Shown here: piece by piece, positions 50,381-63,100 of the stretch
Layout of the letters: each line of letters opens with the position of its first letter
Position numbering within the stretch: position 1 is the stretch's first letter
NCBI GenBank assembly: GCA_002943765.1
Contig: PQWQ01000002.1
Location: 2,356,001-2,420,000 of the forward strand
Length of the DNA stretch: 64,000 bases
Origin: Psoroptes ovis
Lineage: Eukaryota; Arthropoda; Arachnida; Sarcoptiformes; Psoroptidae
Direction of reading: 5' to 3'
Program-made: the position numbers and the translations under genes
The notes under the pieces: generated by a model
What the model was told of the DNA's origin: nothing
Database searches by the model: none
Seen by the model: the letters and a program-made list of their open reading frames with translations, nothing else

Positions 50381-52432
50381 TAGTAAACTAATAGTCAACA
50401 ACAAAACATACGATTAATGATCGTATTAATTAATTATTTGATTTCATTTTATTTCGTTTTTGCTTATTTTCAATTTAGTTTTGATTTATAATGAAAAACT
50501 TGAAATTTAATCTTTTCTAGGCAGTAAAATGTGAAGACAAAACAAAAAACAATTGAAATCTTTGAATTCGATGACCTTATAATATAATGTAATGGTAAAA
50601 AGATTAACGCCATCATTATTTCACAAGACATTTGTCAAAATTTCATTAAAGAAAAAATTGGATCACTCGAATGTTTCATGTTTCCATTCATCGAAATGAA
50701 AATTTTGAATGAATTGAATTTTGAATTAATAATAAATAATCGCATTGAAATAACATAATAAATGAATAAAAAAAACTTGTCAAAATTCAGTTCAAAATAA
50801 AATTTCTAAGGCGAAAATAATTGATTTCTAACACTTCTATGCCTTAGCAAATTTATCTGGACATATCTCATTGAATGTTTTGAATTTCACAATTTAAAAA
50901 CCTTTGCAAAAATCCAATGGAAAATCCAAATCGAAATAAAATTCAATTCGAATTTATCACAACATTTTTTTAGTTCATTTTTCATGTAAATATTATTAAT
51001 CAAAATATTATGGTAAAAATAAAAATAACAAATATGATGACCGATAGAAGACCAGATAAACAAATATATCCAATGTGTGCATCGCGTTGACTCATCGATG
51101 CAATGATACAAGAAAAACAGAGAAATTTATGAAATAACAGTAATCGATTAGTCATAGGCTGAGCGTATTTGTTAGTACATGAAATCGTAAATGTCCAAAG
51201 TGCTACAGTTTGTATGAAGCTAAAACATTATAATTGGTTTTATCAGTATTATTTCATATAAATGGATAAATATGAAACAAACCTAATCAATTTAGCAAAA
51301 AAAATATGGAATAAAATAAAATTTTAATCAAATTTGAATTAAGAATGAAAAACAAAGCTGTTAATCCACACAATTGCAATCGTAAAAAATGCTTTGGAAA
51401 AAATGAAATGAATTAAATATGAACCAGAGATATCTAACAAATGATTGATATGCATTTACGGAAGAATTGAATGGATGAATGATCGAAATAATTGACTTGA
51501 TTGGTGAAGTTTTGGTCAAGATTGGTGGTGGTGGACATAGATTGACCAGAATTTTTCAATCTTATCAAAATGAAATTATTTCAATGATTACTATAGTCGA
51601 AGAATTTTCAAGATTTCAATTTCCGAGATTTCAAAATTTTAATTTGAGCCATAATTTGTTCAAATCCATTCGGGAAAAGTTTTATGGATTCAAAGATAGA
51701 AATTTGAAGCAAAATCGATAAAGAAATTTAATCGAAAAACATTGCAATCAAAGAAATTGCAATTAAATTTAATAATTTTCTTGTTCATTTCCTCGACCAT
51801 TTTCAATCGATCAATTATCGACTGATCAATTTGTTTTCCTCTCGATTTATTTTCATTTATTTTATCAATTCACGACGAATGGATTGAACGAAAAGGAAGA
51901 CATTCGTTCATACAATCAATCCATATTCGTGAGATTGAGCATGAATTTCCATGAACACTCAAGAATGGAGTGCTAAACATATGTTTAATATGGATTATGC
52001 GTAGGAGTTTGATCCGTTTTTTTTTCAATCTGATCTTTGATAAAGAAATAAATTCAAAGATTTTTGAAAAAACATTTGAAAATAAAGATGATAAATCAGG
52101 TTTTTAGCTGATTGCATCATGATGCACACACACACACATACAGGTGCATGACCATCACCACCAAAATGAATGAATGATTCGAACGTTCGAAGCACAAACA
52201 ACGAAATTCACACTAAAAAACATTGACTTAGCAGTAAATCACTTTTCAAGATTAAATAAAACAAAAATCGATGAATCAAAGATTGATTGATTGAATCTAT
52301 TCATCTATTTGAATGAATAAATCGAATAAATGTTGCTTATTTATCGGTTGGTTGGCTAAGAAGAAAATAATGTAAAAAATTAACAAATTAAAAACAATGA
52401 ATTATGATCAAATAATCGTATAAAATCTTGTT

Positions 52433-52473
52433 TATTTCATATCAAACGGGTGGAGTCCCCGTTTGCTGAAATA
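52433..52473. repeat. GC-capped hairpin
   Basis: CAAACGGG (52443-52450) pairs perfectly with CCCGTTTG (52458-52465) around a 7-nt loop. The stem extends below an asymmetric bulge with TATTTCA (52433-52439) against TGAAATA (52467-52473). The G/C run is conspicuous in this AT-rich background. Confidence 0.55.
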
Positions 52474-55294
52474 ATATGATAATAAATGAAATCATTAAAT
52501 CACCACATACACAGCGTATGAAAACGATCAAAGATGTGGCAATCAAGGTTCAAATGATGATGATGATGATGATTGGCTGTCAATTTTTGTTTTTCTAGAA
52601 ATCATGTTTTATCCATTGTCTATACTCATTATTTTCATTGTTATTATCATCAATTTTATTATTGTTATCATCACCAACAATCATTGTTGTTATGTTTGTG
52701 TATGAATTGATTTGATGAAGAACGAGAGAAGGAAAAAACAAAAATTGACCACACATTGATTTGATATATTTCGAAGGAATTCTCATGTAACATTTGTATA
52801 TTTGAATCTTTGAAAAAAACAATAAATAAAATAAAATAAAACTAGATCGAATGGACGAAGACAAATGAATGCAAAACAAAACAAATCAAAAAACAAAATT
52901 GTCCAAACACTGATGTGTAAATCAATTCACAAGTCCATGATAATAATGAATATTTGTAAGAGACACGGTCAAATGATGATTATAGAAGGACAATCATACA
53001 CGAAAATTCGGTTTTTTTTTCGCTGTTGGTCGGTTCTCACCTTGTGACCACCTTGTATCAACGAATAAATGGACAAAATGGTCGCCTTAAATCAATTACT
53101 GAATATCATTATTTTGTTTGAAAAAAAAATTTGACAAACATGGAAAAATAATCAACAAAAGACGTAATCGACAAATGATAATTGAATTCGTGGGATGTTT
53201 GATCGAAATGATTGAAAAAAAATTCATTACAAGAAATATTCATTACGAAAAGAAATACAATAAATGAACAATGAATCATCAACAGTCAAATTATATTCAA
53301 ATTAATGAAAATGTCAGAAAAAAACAATCAATTTTTAATTATTTATTTAATTACAATCATTACAGAAATACGAGAAAATGGTGAAATAGCAAGAACAACA
53401 ACAAAGATGAAATGAAAAAAAAAAAACACATTAAAACAAGCAATAAATGATAATAAAAAATAATTGGAGCCGGAAATACGAAAAGAAATTAATTCATTCA
53501 TTTTATGTTTGTTTATTTCTTAAATATCACATGGAAAATTGAAATAAAAATTGACCTATTAATGACCCTAATAATTTCGTGTCTTGTTGATTCAAACTAA
53601 TGAATTCATTCAATGATTCAATCAAAATTGAATTCAATCAATTTCACCAACCGAATTTAAATTATGTGTTTTTGTATTTCTTCAAAATGATTCAATATCT
53701 GGTCATTTTCATTTAGTTTTGTTCATTATTATCATCTTAGCCAAAGTAAATTGAATTTTTGAATGAATGAATGAATAAATTTCAATTGAATTCAACCGAA
53801 AATTCATGAAAATAAATTGAATAATCAATCAATCATTCAATCAAACGAAAATAAGGATTGATTGATCGATCAATCGATCATAAAATATTTGGTCGAAAAA
53901 AATAACAGTTTTTGATTATTTTGATTATGATAATTATAATTTCAAGATTTTATCTCGAAGAAATAAAGATTTCTTGTCAAGATTTTCGGGTAAAAATATA
54001 AGAAAAATTTACCTGGAATTATTCGGCAGAGTTGTTATTATTTTGATTTGATTTTTGAGGTAATTCTTGTGTATTTTCAGCGTTATTATGATGATGATGA
54101 TAATTATTATTTATTCATTCATTTATTATTTCTTTGAAAAATTAAACATGTTTACATGTCAAATATCAAACAAAATGAGCTGCGTACATTTAAATTGCGA
54201 AGAGCTGCCAAAAAATTGTTGGAAATTTAAAATTTTAAAGCATAAAACCTATGAAGAAATTATTCAACACAATCATTGATTACACATTCGATGGATTACG
54301 GATTGGATTGTTTGAGAAAAAATTTCCAAAATTTCACATTTGACACACAAAAAACTTGATCAAAATTTGTTGATCAAAACGTGAATATCATCAATGATGT
54401 GTTCAAATTTAAATTAAGATTCTGATAAAAAATAAAAAGACATTGAAACATGAATACACACACATTTTACTGATTAGAATGAATTTTTCGATATCAATTT
54501 TTGCATATTGATATCAATTTTTTCAAATTGATACTGATATTGTCGATGATTTGGATTTAGTATAAAATATATCAAACGATGATTAGATATATGATTCATG
54601 TATTTATGTTGTTTTATTTTGAATTATTTGCATTGAAACAAATCAAAAAATCATCAAATAAACAATCAAATGTTTTTGTTTGATGATCAATGAAGGAAAT
54701 GTCACTTTTTGTTTTATTTTTCATTTGCATTTGATGATTAATTTGTGGTGATGATTCAAGTTGTAAATTTTGGGGGAAAATTCTGATCAGTCAAATAGTG
54801 AAATGATCGTTGCAAGTCCTGGACAATTTTTGCGCACTAAAACACACGTTGATACACACGCAAGTTGTTCCAGGATTTTAAAGTTGAAATAATTTAAAAA
54901 CGCAACCAAATCAGTGTTGCGGTCTTTTTTCTTGGCTCATTTTTTTACCATCATAAACAAAACAAAAATAAACCATCACAACCGACAACTAATCAAAGAA
55001 GAAGATACAGATACAAACACAAACAAACAATTATCATTGAATGATGACGAAAAAAAAATTGTGGAAAAATAAAACGGCTAAAAAATTGTATGAATAAATA
55101 AATAAATAAATGGAAAACCATTAAAAACTATCAGATAAGAATAATGCATTTGTACAGTCATTTACTGATATATCAATACACACAATGCACACATACAAAC
55201 ACACACACATTTTACATTTGGCTATCGGGTAAAACTCTCCTCGTCTTCTCTTTTTCAATGTTTATCACTCTTCAAAGAAAAAATGAAGAAACAC

Positions 55295-55318
55295 CATCAT
55301 CATCATCATCATCATCAT
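55295..55318. repeat. (CAT)8 microsatellite
   Basis: Eight CAT units read directly; a TTG/ATG-initiated frame across it is repeat-derived. Confidence 0.9.
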
Positions 55319-55489
55319 GCACCATCACCATGGAGAAATATTGAAATTGCCTTAGCATTGCTCTGTGTTTGTGCGTGTGTGTGTGTGAATGTGAATCACA
55401 AATAAGCAAAACACATAACCGAAGTAAAATACAATGAAACACAACAAACAACCGACTAACAAACGAAACTAAACATAAATAATTTCAGT

Positions 55490-55715
55490 AGTGGTGGTGC
55501 ATGTGAGAAGATGGTCGTCGAGATGGTTGCTGCTGATGGTGATGATCATTGGTTGTGGTACTGGTGGTGGTGGTCGTCGTCTTCGTTGGTTGATTGCATT
55601 GGTGGGAAATTTCACTGAAACAGAAAATCCAACAGAAAAACAACTTTATGAAATGTATTCGTTATCATCGTCGTCGTTCATTGTCGTAGTCGTTGTTGTG
55701 GCAATTTTGAACTGA
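55490..55715. other. G+C-richer block, unassigned
   Basis: A run rich in GGT/GTC/CGT triplets follows an acceptor-like AATTTCAG (ending near 55488). The open frame on the plus strand begins with GTG and is largely valine/serine/glycine from triplet repeats. Its only non-repetitive segment is GNFTETENPTEKQLYEMY. It could be an exon or simply cryptic trinucleotide repeats; no donor or partner exon was identified. Confidence 0.2.
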
Positions 55716-57584
55716 TAATATTGAACTCTAAGCTGAAATGACTGACTATGAGTGGAGAATATATTTTTGATTAAATGTATAGCCTCTCACTTACCTCATA
55801 CTCTCAAACACACATGCACAACATAGCAGAATAACCTCAAGAGTTCAAAATCATGGCAAATACATACGCTGAACCATTTGAATTTTCACACAAATAGAAT
55901 TTCTATATTTTCCATCTGTCTCTGCCTTTCCCTTCATAAATTATTCTCTATTTCGTTTCATATCATTGCTATCTCCACACCAATGTCGATGATAATAGTG
56001 GTGGAATTGAATGAATGAATAATATTCAAAGATAATGGAAATGATATCAGCAAACTAATGTGTTGGCGATTATTCAAAATAATGATCAATGAATGTGCTG
56101 CAACTTGCCATTTCTCCATTGACTCTCAACAATGAAATTGAAAATGGCAGTGGAACATGTGTTCATATGGAACAATTTGAAACAAGTTTTCAAATTCGCT
56201 ACATTTTCATGTGTAAATCGATGAATTGAATGTACATAGTGCATATATGCAGTTGGTGGACACAAGGAGCACTAGGGCCGGTTGCTTGGTTGTTGGTGTT
56301 TAAATGGTTGGCTGGTCGATCGACCGATCGATCAATTCACATCTATGTTTGACAGGGTTCTAGTTATTTTGAATCATTTCCAATGCTTCTACCCTGAATC
56401 ATTCGCGAAGTTGATTCGGTTTTTGAATGTTTGTCCATTGACTTTTATATTTGAAATTGATGAAATTACCAAAGCGCCAAGTTAACCAACTTGAAGTTGG
56501 TTGTTCGAAGATTATGCGCACATCTTTTTAGATTCGAATTAAGTGATTCGCAAAGTTTTTTGGTTCAAAGTTTATTCATTGCACTTGTAATTCAGAGATG
56601 CATAACTACCATCATCATCAACATGGTTGATGTACGAAAATACAATGAACGATGAATTAAATGAATACGAGAATGGCGATGATGCATCAAAATTGTGGAT
56701 GAGCTGTGTTTACATTTGTTTGTTTATTTATTTATTCATTTATTTATTCATCCATCCATTTATTTCATTCATTCATCTCTGTTTTTATGTATTGAAATTA
56801 AAACACAGATAAATTTAGTGCCGATTCGTAGTGGCATTTCAGCAAGCAAACAAACGCAATAATTGTTATGTAATCAAGAGATCTTTATATTCAAGAAATG
56901 ATGTTTACATTTAGATTTTTTTCGTTTGTTTTTTTATTTGCTTGGCAAATTTAAATGAATTGCTCGAAATCAAAACAGACGATGGATGAGATAAAAAAAA
57001 TTAATTTTAATTCATTGGAACAAGAAATTCTTGGAAATTATTAATAAACAGCAAAAGCAAGGCAATTCCAAGTAAAAAAAAATCAAATGAAAATGAAATA
57101 AAGCACAACTGCTATGTACCAGTGAAACATTCTGGGATTCCAAATATGATTTACCGAAATACAATGGAATTTTTTCCATTCTTTATTTTGACTCCTAATT
57201 CCTCTCAAAAATAATCTCAATAATTGAAACTAATCAAATTGAAATTCAAAAATGTTTCCAAGAGTTTTTTTTTGGTTGATTTTGATTCGGTTTTTTTTCT
57301 GGGTTCTAAGCTCGGAATTGTTTTGCGCAATTCTTTTATTTAAAGATGGAATTTGTCGGAATCAAAATTCAATAGAGATGATTTGGATTCCAAAAATTGA
57401 AGAAAAATTGTCCATGTCTTGAATATTAAGTTTTTCTTTTGTTGTTGTTGTTGTTCCACAACTATTTTATTATTTGTAACTTTTATTTGCCGGTTATTTA
57501 TTTCCTTCAATTTTCTATACGATTTCGGATTTTTTCCTTTGGATTTTCCCGGATGAAATCAACTATTTTTTCATTGCCAGTACT

Positions 57585-57619
57585 ATGTCCATTGTTATTA
57601 TTAATAACAATGTGGACAT
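57585..57619. repeat. Hairpin with 15 paired bases and one 2-nt bulge
   Basis: ATGTCC-ATTGTTATT (57585-57599) pairs with AATAACAAT-(GT)-GGACAT (57603-57619) around a 3-nt loop. Function unknown; the TGTCCA end recalls the mariner-like termini in this region. Confidence 0.5.
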
Positions 57620-60131
57620 TGTCTATATATTTCGATATCCGTTCCGATAAAAAGAGAATGGGCAGAATTGTAAGCAGCAATTTCATACTGAAAACAATTC
57701 TGAATTGAAATTGGCTCTGAACTGGAACTGAAAACTTTTCATTCCCGCTATTTTCACCCGATTTTTTTCGTTGGCCACCAGAAAAGCTTCAATCGCTCAA
57801 AAGCTTTGTGTTTTTTGTGTCTTTTTTGGAGCTTTTTTGAATCGAGAATGCAATCAAACACCAAGTGAATGTCCATCAATTTATTAATTCAGCAAATGGA
57901 TTTTCAAATATTTTTTCATTCTCTCTGAATATCAAAATGTCGCCATCTGCAGACAGTTTTCGGCTACAAATTTTTTTTCATAAATTTCAAAATCGAAAAT
58001 TGACAAATAATCTGATATTTCAAATTGATCAAAAAGGAAAAATTTGCAGGTGTTTTTGCTGAGATTTTTCGAAAGGTCAAAGTTTAAAATTTGTTCTCTC
58101 CCACACATTCATTCATTCAATTCATCATCATTCACACAAATGTCTATGGGTGATCAATTTTTTTCTTTGTTGTCTTTGTCGTTCTTAGGTCCATTATAAA
58201 AAAGATTATTTTGAATCTTTGAATAATGAAGGTCAAACGTTGAACGCGCTCAAATATTTATGAAAAAATTTCATTTTGGGATGAAAAATATTTGAAATTT
58301 TTCAAAGAAAAAAATGTATATGGGAATCAATTCAATGCATATGAAAATGAGAAAATAATTCCAAGAAATATCAACCGAAGCTGATAAGCTGACCATGAAT
58401 TGCAATTGACCTCAATCAATCAATCAATTCATTGATTGATTGATTTGAAACAAAGATACGAACGAATGAAAATCGAAAAAAAATTGTTATCAATTAATAA
58501 ATGATTATCATTAATCATGATATATTTTTGGCTAAAAAATTGATAAGAAATAAAAATAAAAAAACATCGATTTATGGATATATGGTTGGCGATTTTAATT
58601 TTCAATGAATAATAATATATTTGTTTTTTTTCCGAAAAAATATTTGTACATTGTAAGCTTTTATTTTGGGTATATTGAAAATATTTGATAATTTTCAATG
58701 ATATAATTTTAAGTTCGTTGATTAATTTTTTTTCATTTGATAAACACATTTAATTTCGACTCGTTATCAAGTTAGATAGGATAAAATTAAAAAAATTTAA
58801 AAGGATTCAAATTACATTCTTCGGATAATAATCAGTCAATGATTTTTGTATCGAATTGAAATAGTAACAGAATTTTTTAAAGAGAAAACAGATGCAATAT
58901 TGATCATCGATTGTCTATAATATGAATAAAATATAAATGATATTCAATATAAAAATTTCAAAATGAAAAATTTCTTAAATTTCATTGCAATAATGAAATC
59001 ATAATCATATCAAATTGAATGAATCAATTTTTTTTTTTGGTTTTATCAAAAATGAAAATCAAAATCTTATGATCATATATATTTAAAATTGATTTTTCTC
59101 AAAAAATTTTTTTTTGTTTTTTTTTCATAATTCAATATGTCACTGCAAAATTTTGTTGAAATTTAATTTTAGTTCCAGAAGAAACAGAGCTCTGTAGGGC
59201 ACTGGAGGAGAAATTGAAGAAAAAAAACTTACTCTTATTTCATATTTGATAATTGATTCATAGACAAATGAAATCAAATCGAACAATCATAAGTTTCGAT
59301 TTCGGCCAGAAGTCGTTTTATCCGAATTTTTAATGAATTTTTTTCTTCTTTAATTTGTGAAATTGATAATCAAAAACGAAATCAAATAGACAATTAATCA
59401 ATGTTCAAATTTTTAAATAAGTGGTAGAAGTAGCGAGGCAACAAAAACAAAAATATATCTGGTAGCCACTTTCAAATCAAATTCAATCTCAATCAATCAA
59501 TATCAATAAATCCTTGTTAATTTTGATTGAAATTTTTTTTCAAAATAATAATTCGGTGCATTTTTTTCTTTCATTTCTTCTCGCCAATCAATTAGCAGTA
59601 ATTAGTTTTTTAAATTCAAATTGAAATTGAGCTGTTCAATTGCAAACACATTTTCGAAAAAGTAGTCTCAATCAATTTATGTTTGTCTTTGTAAATGTAA
59701 TGTGAAAATGATTGAAGTCGATGTTGATGACTTGATTTAAATTTTTTTCTTTTCAAATGTGTTTTTGTTTTTTGTTTGTTTGAATTCAATTCAATTCATT
59801 CATTCATTAGAATTATTTGCTTGAATGTATTTGAATCGAAAAATTTTTCACTTGTTTTAATCAAAAATTTTTCTTAAAAAAAATTATTCATTCATTCAAC
59901 AATTATCATCAATCAATCAATTGATTAATTGTTCCATTTGAATTAATAAATAAATGAATGGACTGTTAAATTTGAAAAACATAATAATAAATAAATATAA
60001 GATTTTTGATTGATCTTCCACAAACTTTCATATTCAAATTTGATTCAGTATCAAGTTTTTTTCTCAGATTTCTTCTGTGTTTGAATATTCTTGTCAAAAA
60101 GAAGAATTGGTAATTCCAATAAAATTAAAAA

Positions 60132-63100
60132 ATGGATTCAGTACATCGTTTGCAGCAAGAACATCAAGATACTGGCTACCATCAAAGACATCATTCAACA
60201 GCGACCACAACAACTACATCATCGAACACAAATGAACCAAGATTATATGGCCATAGTCCAGGCCGTGGTAGCATCGGTGGCCTGACTGGCAACAGTTTCC
60301 TTGTCGATAGTCTTCGCCGAAGCGTTGACATGCCTGCATATATGCAATGGCAAACATTATCGACTGATGTTTCATTGAAGCTTCGGTAAAATTTAATGAT
60401 TCAATTTATTATTGAAAAAATTATTAACAATAAATCATGTTTTCATTAATTACAGACAAGGTTCTGTTCGGATCAATAAAAGGTATTTACCAATCAAAAA
60501 TTATTGATGGATTAATCAAAAAATAATAATATATCACAAAACAATTAGTAACATTGTTGAATGGACATCCATCGACGAACACTACGATGAAAAAACACCA
60601 TTAATGGACCAGTCGCTGGACAAAGAAGGTTCGATTCGTTATGCTGACATTAATTGTAATGAAACAACAAAACCAGTTGGTAAGTTTTCATTGTCATTCA
60701 TTGATTTTATCATTCATCATCATCTGAATCATTGTTGTCAGAATGATTATTATCATTGTTTCTCATTAATAATGATTTGAGTCCTTTAGAAATTTCTTCA
60801 TAACCATTGTCATTATTTGAACTATCGGCTTCTTCGATTGCTAGCATAGCAGCTTTTTCCAATATTATCAAATCTAAATTTACCATGTCTTTGGAAATTT
60901 CATTTTTTTCAAGCAAATCTTTAACATGAATTGAAAGTTTCCTAAATAATTTTGATTTGAAATGATGCTTGATCCAATGGCAAAAATTTGTGATGTACAA
61001 ATCATTGATTATTTGTAGATTTTCTTGATTTTGTCGTGAATCATTTGACAAAAGTTGATGAATATCTTAGTTCATGAATTTAAAATTTGTTTAAAAAATA
61101 TTAAAAATCATAAATGACGAAAAACTCTAAATTCTGACAGAACAAATGAAACTAAACTTACCCATGAAACATTTCAAAATTGCATTTGCACCTTTAAACA
61201 TAATTTCAATGACATCATTCAATATTTGCATTGATAATTGCCAATTTCTGTACAATGGATATATTAGCGATCGCCTCACACAAGTGATCACCATAAATTT
61301 GATAATATCATTAAAATCTGAATTATCATAATCATCTTTCGATGGAACAAAATATTCAAAACAGCATAATGTGGATGATAATTTTATTATTGTCCACGAT
61401 GATTCGACTGTATGTTCGAAATCATTTGTACGAAGATCATAACAATAACCGAATAATATATCGAATATGTTCAATATTAGTGCCTTTTTATCAATTAATC
61501 CATAATCAATCGGAATAATTGGTTTAATATGATTATTGAAGTAATTATTATCATTATCAGTCAATGATGATGATGAATCATTCCATTCGTACCATGGTGC
61601 AGATAGTTTTATCAATGAATCAATCAATTCATCATCTTCATATAAATTTGCTAAATAATAATCATCATTGAAATCATGATTTTCTTTTTCAATACGCTCA
61701 TTTCGCCTTTGTTTTATGGGTTTTTCGCCTGGATTTTTCACATCAAACAATTCCATTGATTCTGAATGATAATCACTCAAAATGTTTCGAAAGCAATTAC
61801 CAAATCCATATGGATGTTCATTGTTCAATAATTGATCAATATTTTCATTATCAGTGTTCGAAATGGTTTGTTCCAATGTCCAATCAAATTCTTCTTCATC
61901 TATATTTTCTTGATCATCCTCATCATCATCATTGTAAGAACTATTCAAAACTTCAATCAATCTTTTTCCAGGTTTAGTTTTAGATTTAGCTAATAATAAT
62001 TCAATCATTTCAAGATTAGGAAAATGTTCATTGAAATTTTTTTTACGAATACAAATTCTTAGCTCATTAGTTTCGTTGTTATATTTAAATTTATTATCAT
62101 TATCATCATCATCATCATTCATGATGATTTGATTATCACTTGAAATTAATTCACCTGGTAATTCCAAACGTAAAAAATATGGTTTTGAGTAGAAGATGAA
62201 TTCATTTTCATGATGATATAATTGAAAATTTTCATCATTCAGAGATTTTAAATTTTTTATCTCAATTATTACATAAATATTATTTGAATCTTGTTCGACA
62301 CGAAATTTTGGTGTAATCATATTTTAATCTGTATGATTGAAAGTTAAAAAAAAATGAAATTAATCTTTATTAATCGTTTTTTCTATCTCTGAAAATTTCA
62401 CAAATTAAATAGAAAGCAGCTGGAAAGTTGGTGTATTTTTATTGGTAAACACTGCGCTTGGTGCCGGCATATTAAACTATCCGGCTGCATATGATCGTCT
62501 TGGTGGTATTTTAATATCAACAATTTTACAATTTGTATGTTTGAATTTTTGAAGATTTTTTTTTGAATATATCAAATTTCATTTCAATGAAATTCAATTT
62601 TGTTTATTCAATTTTTGTCTGTTTTTTTTTTGCTGAACTTTAAAATTAGGGCATTGTCATATTGTTAGCTACAACAATGTTAGCATTAATATTTTGTGCT
62701 GATCTACATCAAGATAAAACATATCATGATGTACTAAGATCGATGGGTGGTAAACGTGCACAACAATTAGCCGCAACATCAATTATGAGCACTTGTTTTG
62801 GTGTTGATGTTACATTTTTAATAATTATTGCTGATCAATATGATCGTCTATTTTATACATTTATTGGTCATAATTTTTGTGAAACATTTTGGCTATCACG
62901 TACATTTACAATTATTGTAACTGCTGTTATATTAATATGGCCAATTTGTTATTTTAAACGTTTAGATTTTCTACGTTATTTATGGTATTTGATTTTAATT
63001 TTGATCATATTCAGCAGATAAAATAATTTAGTTCCTTTTTCACGGAAATTCATTTTTCTTAAATAGCATGTTAGGCATATTTGCAATGATATATGTGGTG

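Larger units (their letters stand above)
42525..60131. other. 17.6 kb gene-poor region upstream of CadN and SLC38
   Basis: No gene could be supported on either strand. The divergent CadN and SLC38 genes both have their 5' ends here, so it should contain their promoters and any non-coding 5' exons. It holds mariner-like ends (48540, 50299-50380), hairpins (52433-52473, 57585-57619), microsatellites and a G+C-richer block at 55490-55715. Short open frames (51479-51721, 54067-54279, 57439-57708) have no homology, no splice context and AT-driven composition. Confidence 0.5.

Noticed and set aside
51479..51721. 80-codon ATG frame (+)
   Set aside because: No homology, Phe/Ile/Asn-rich composition typical of AT-rich spacers, no splice sites linking it to anything.
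57439..57708. Hydrophobic 89-codon frame (+)
   Set aside because: Begins TTG in a T-rich tract; hydrophobicity is a by-product of T-rich codons.
62421..62427. Alternative acceptor AAAGCAG for SLC38 exon 4
   Set aside because: It puts exon 4 out of frame with exon 3; the AATAG acceptor ending at 62412 preserves the frame into ESSWKVGVFLLVNTALGAG.
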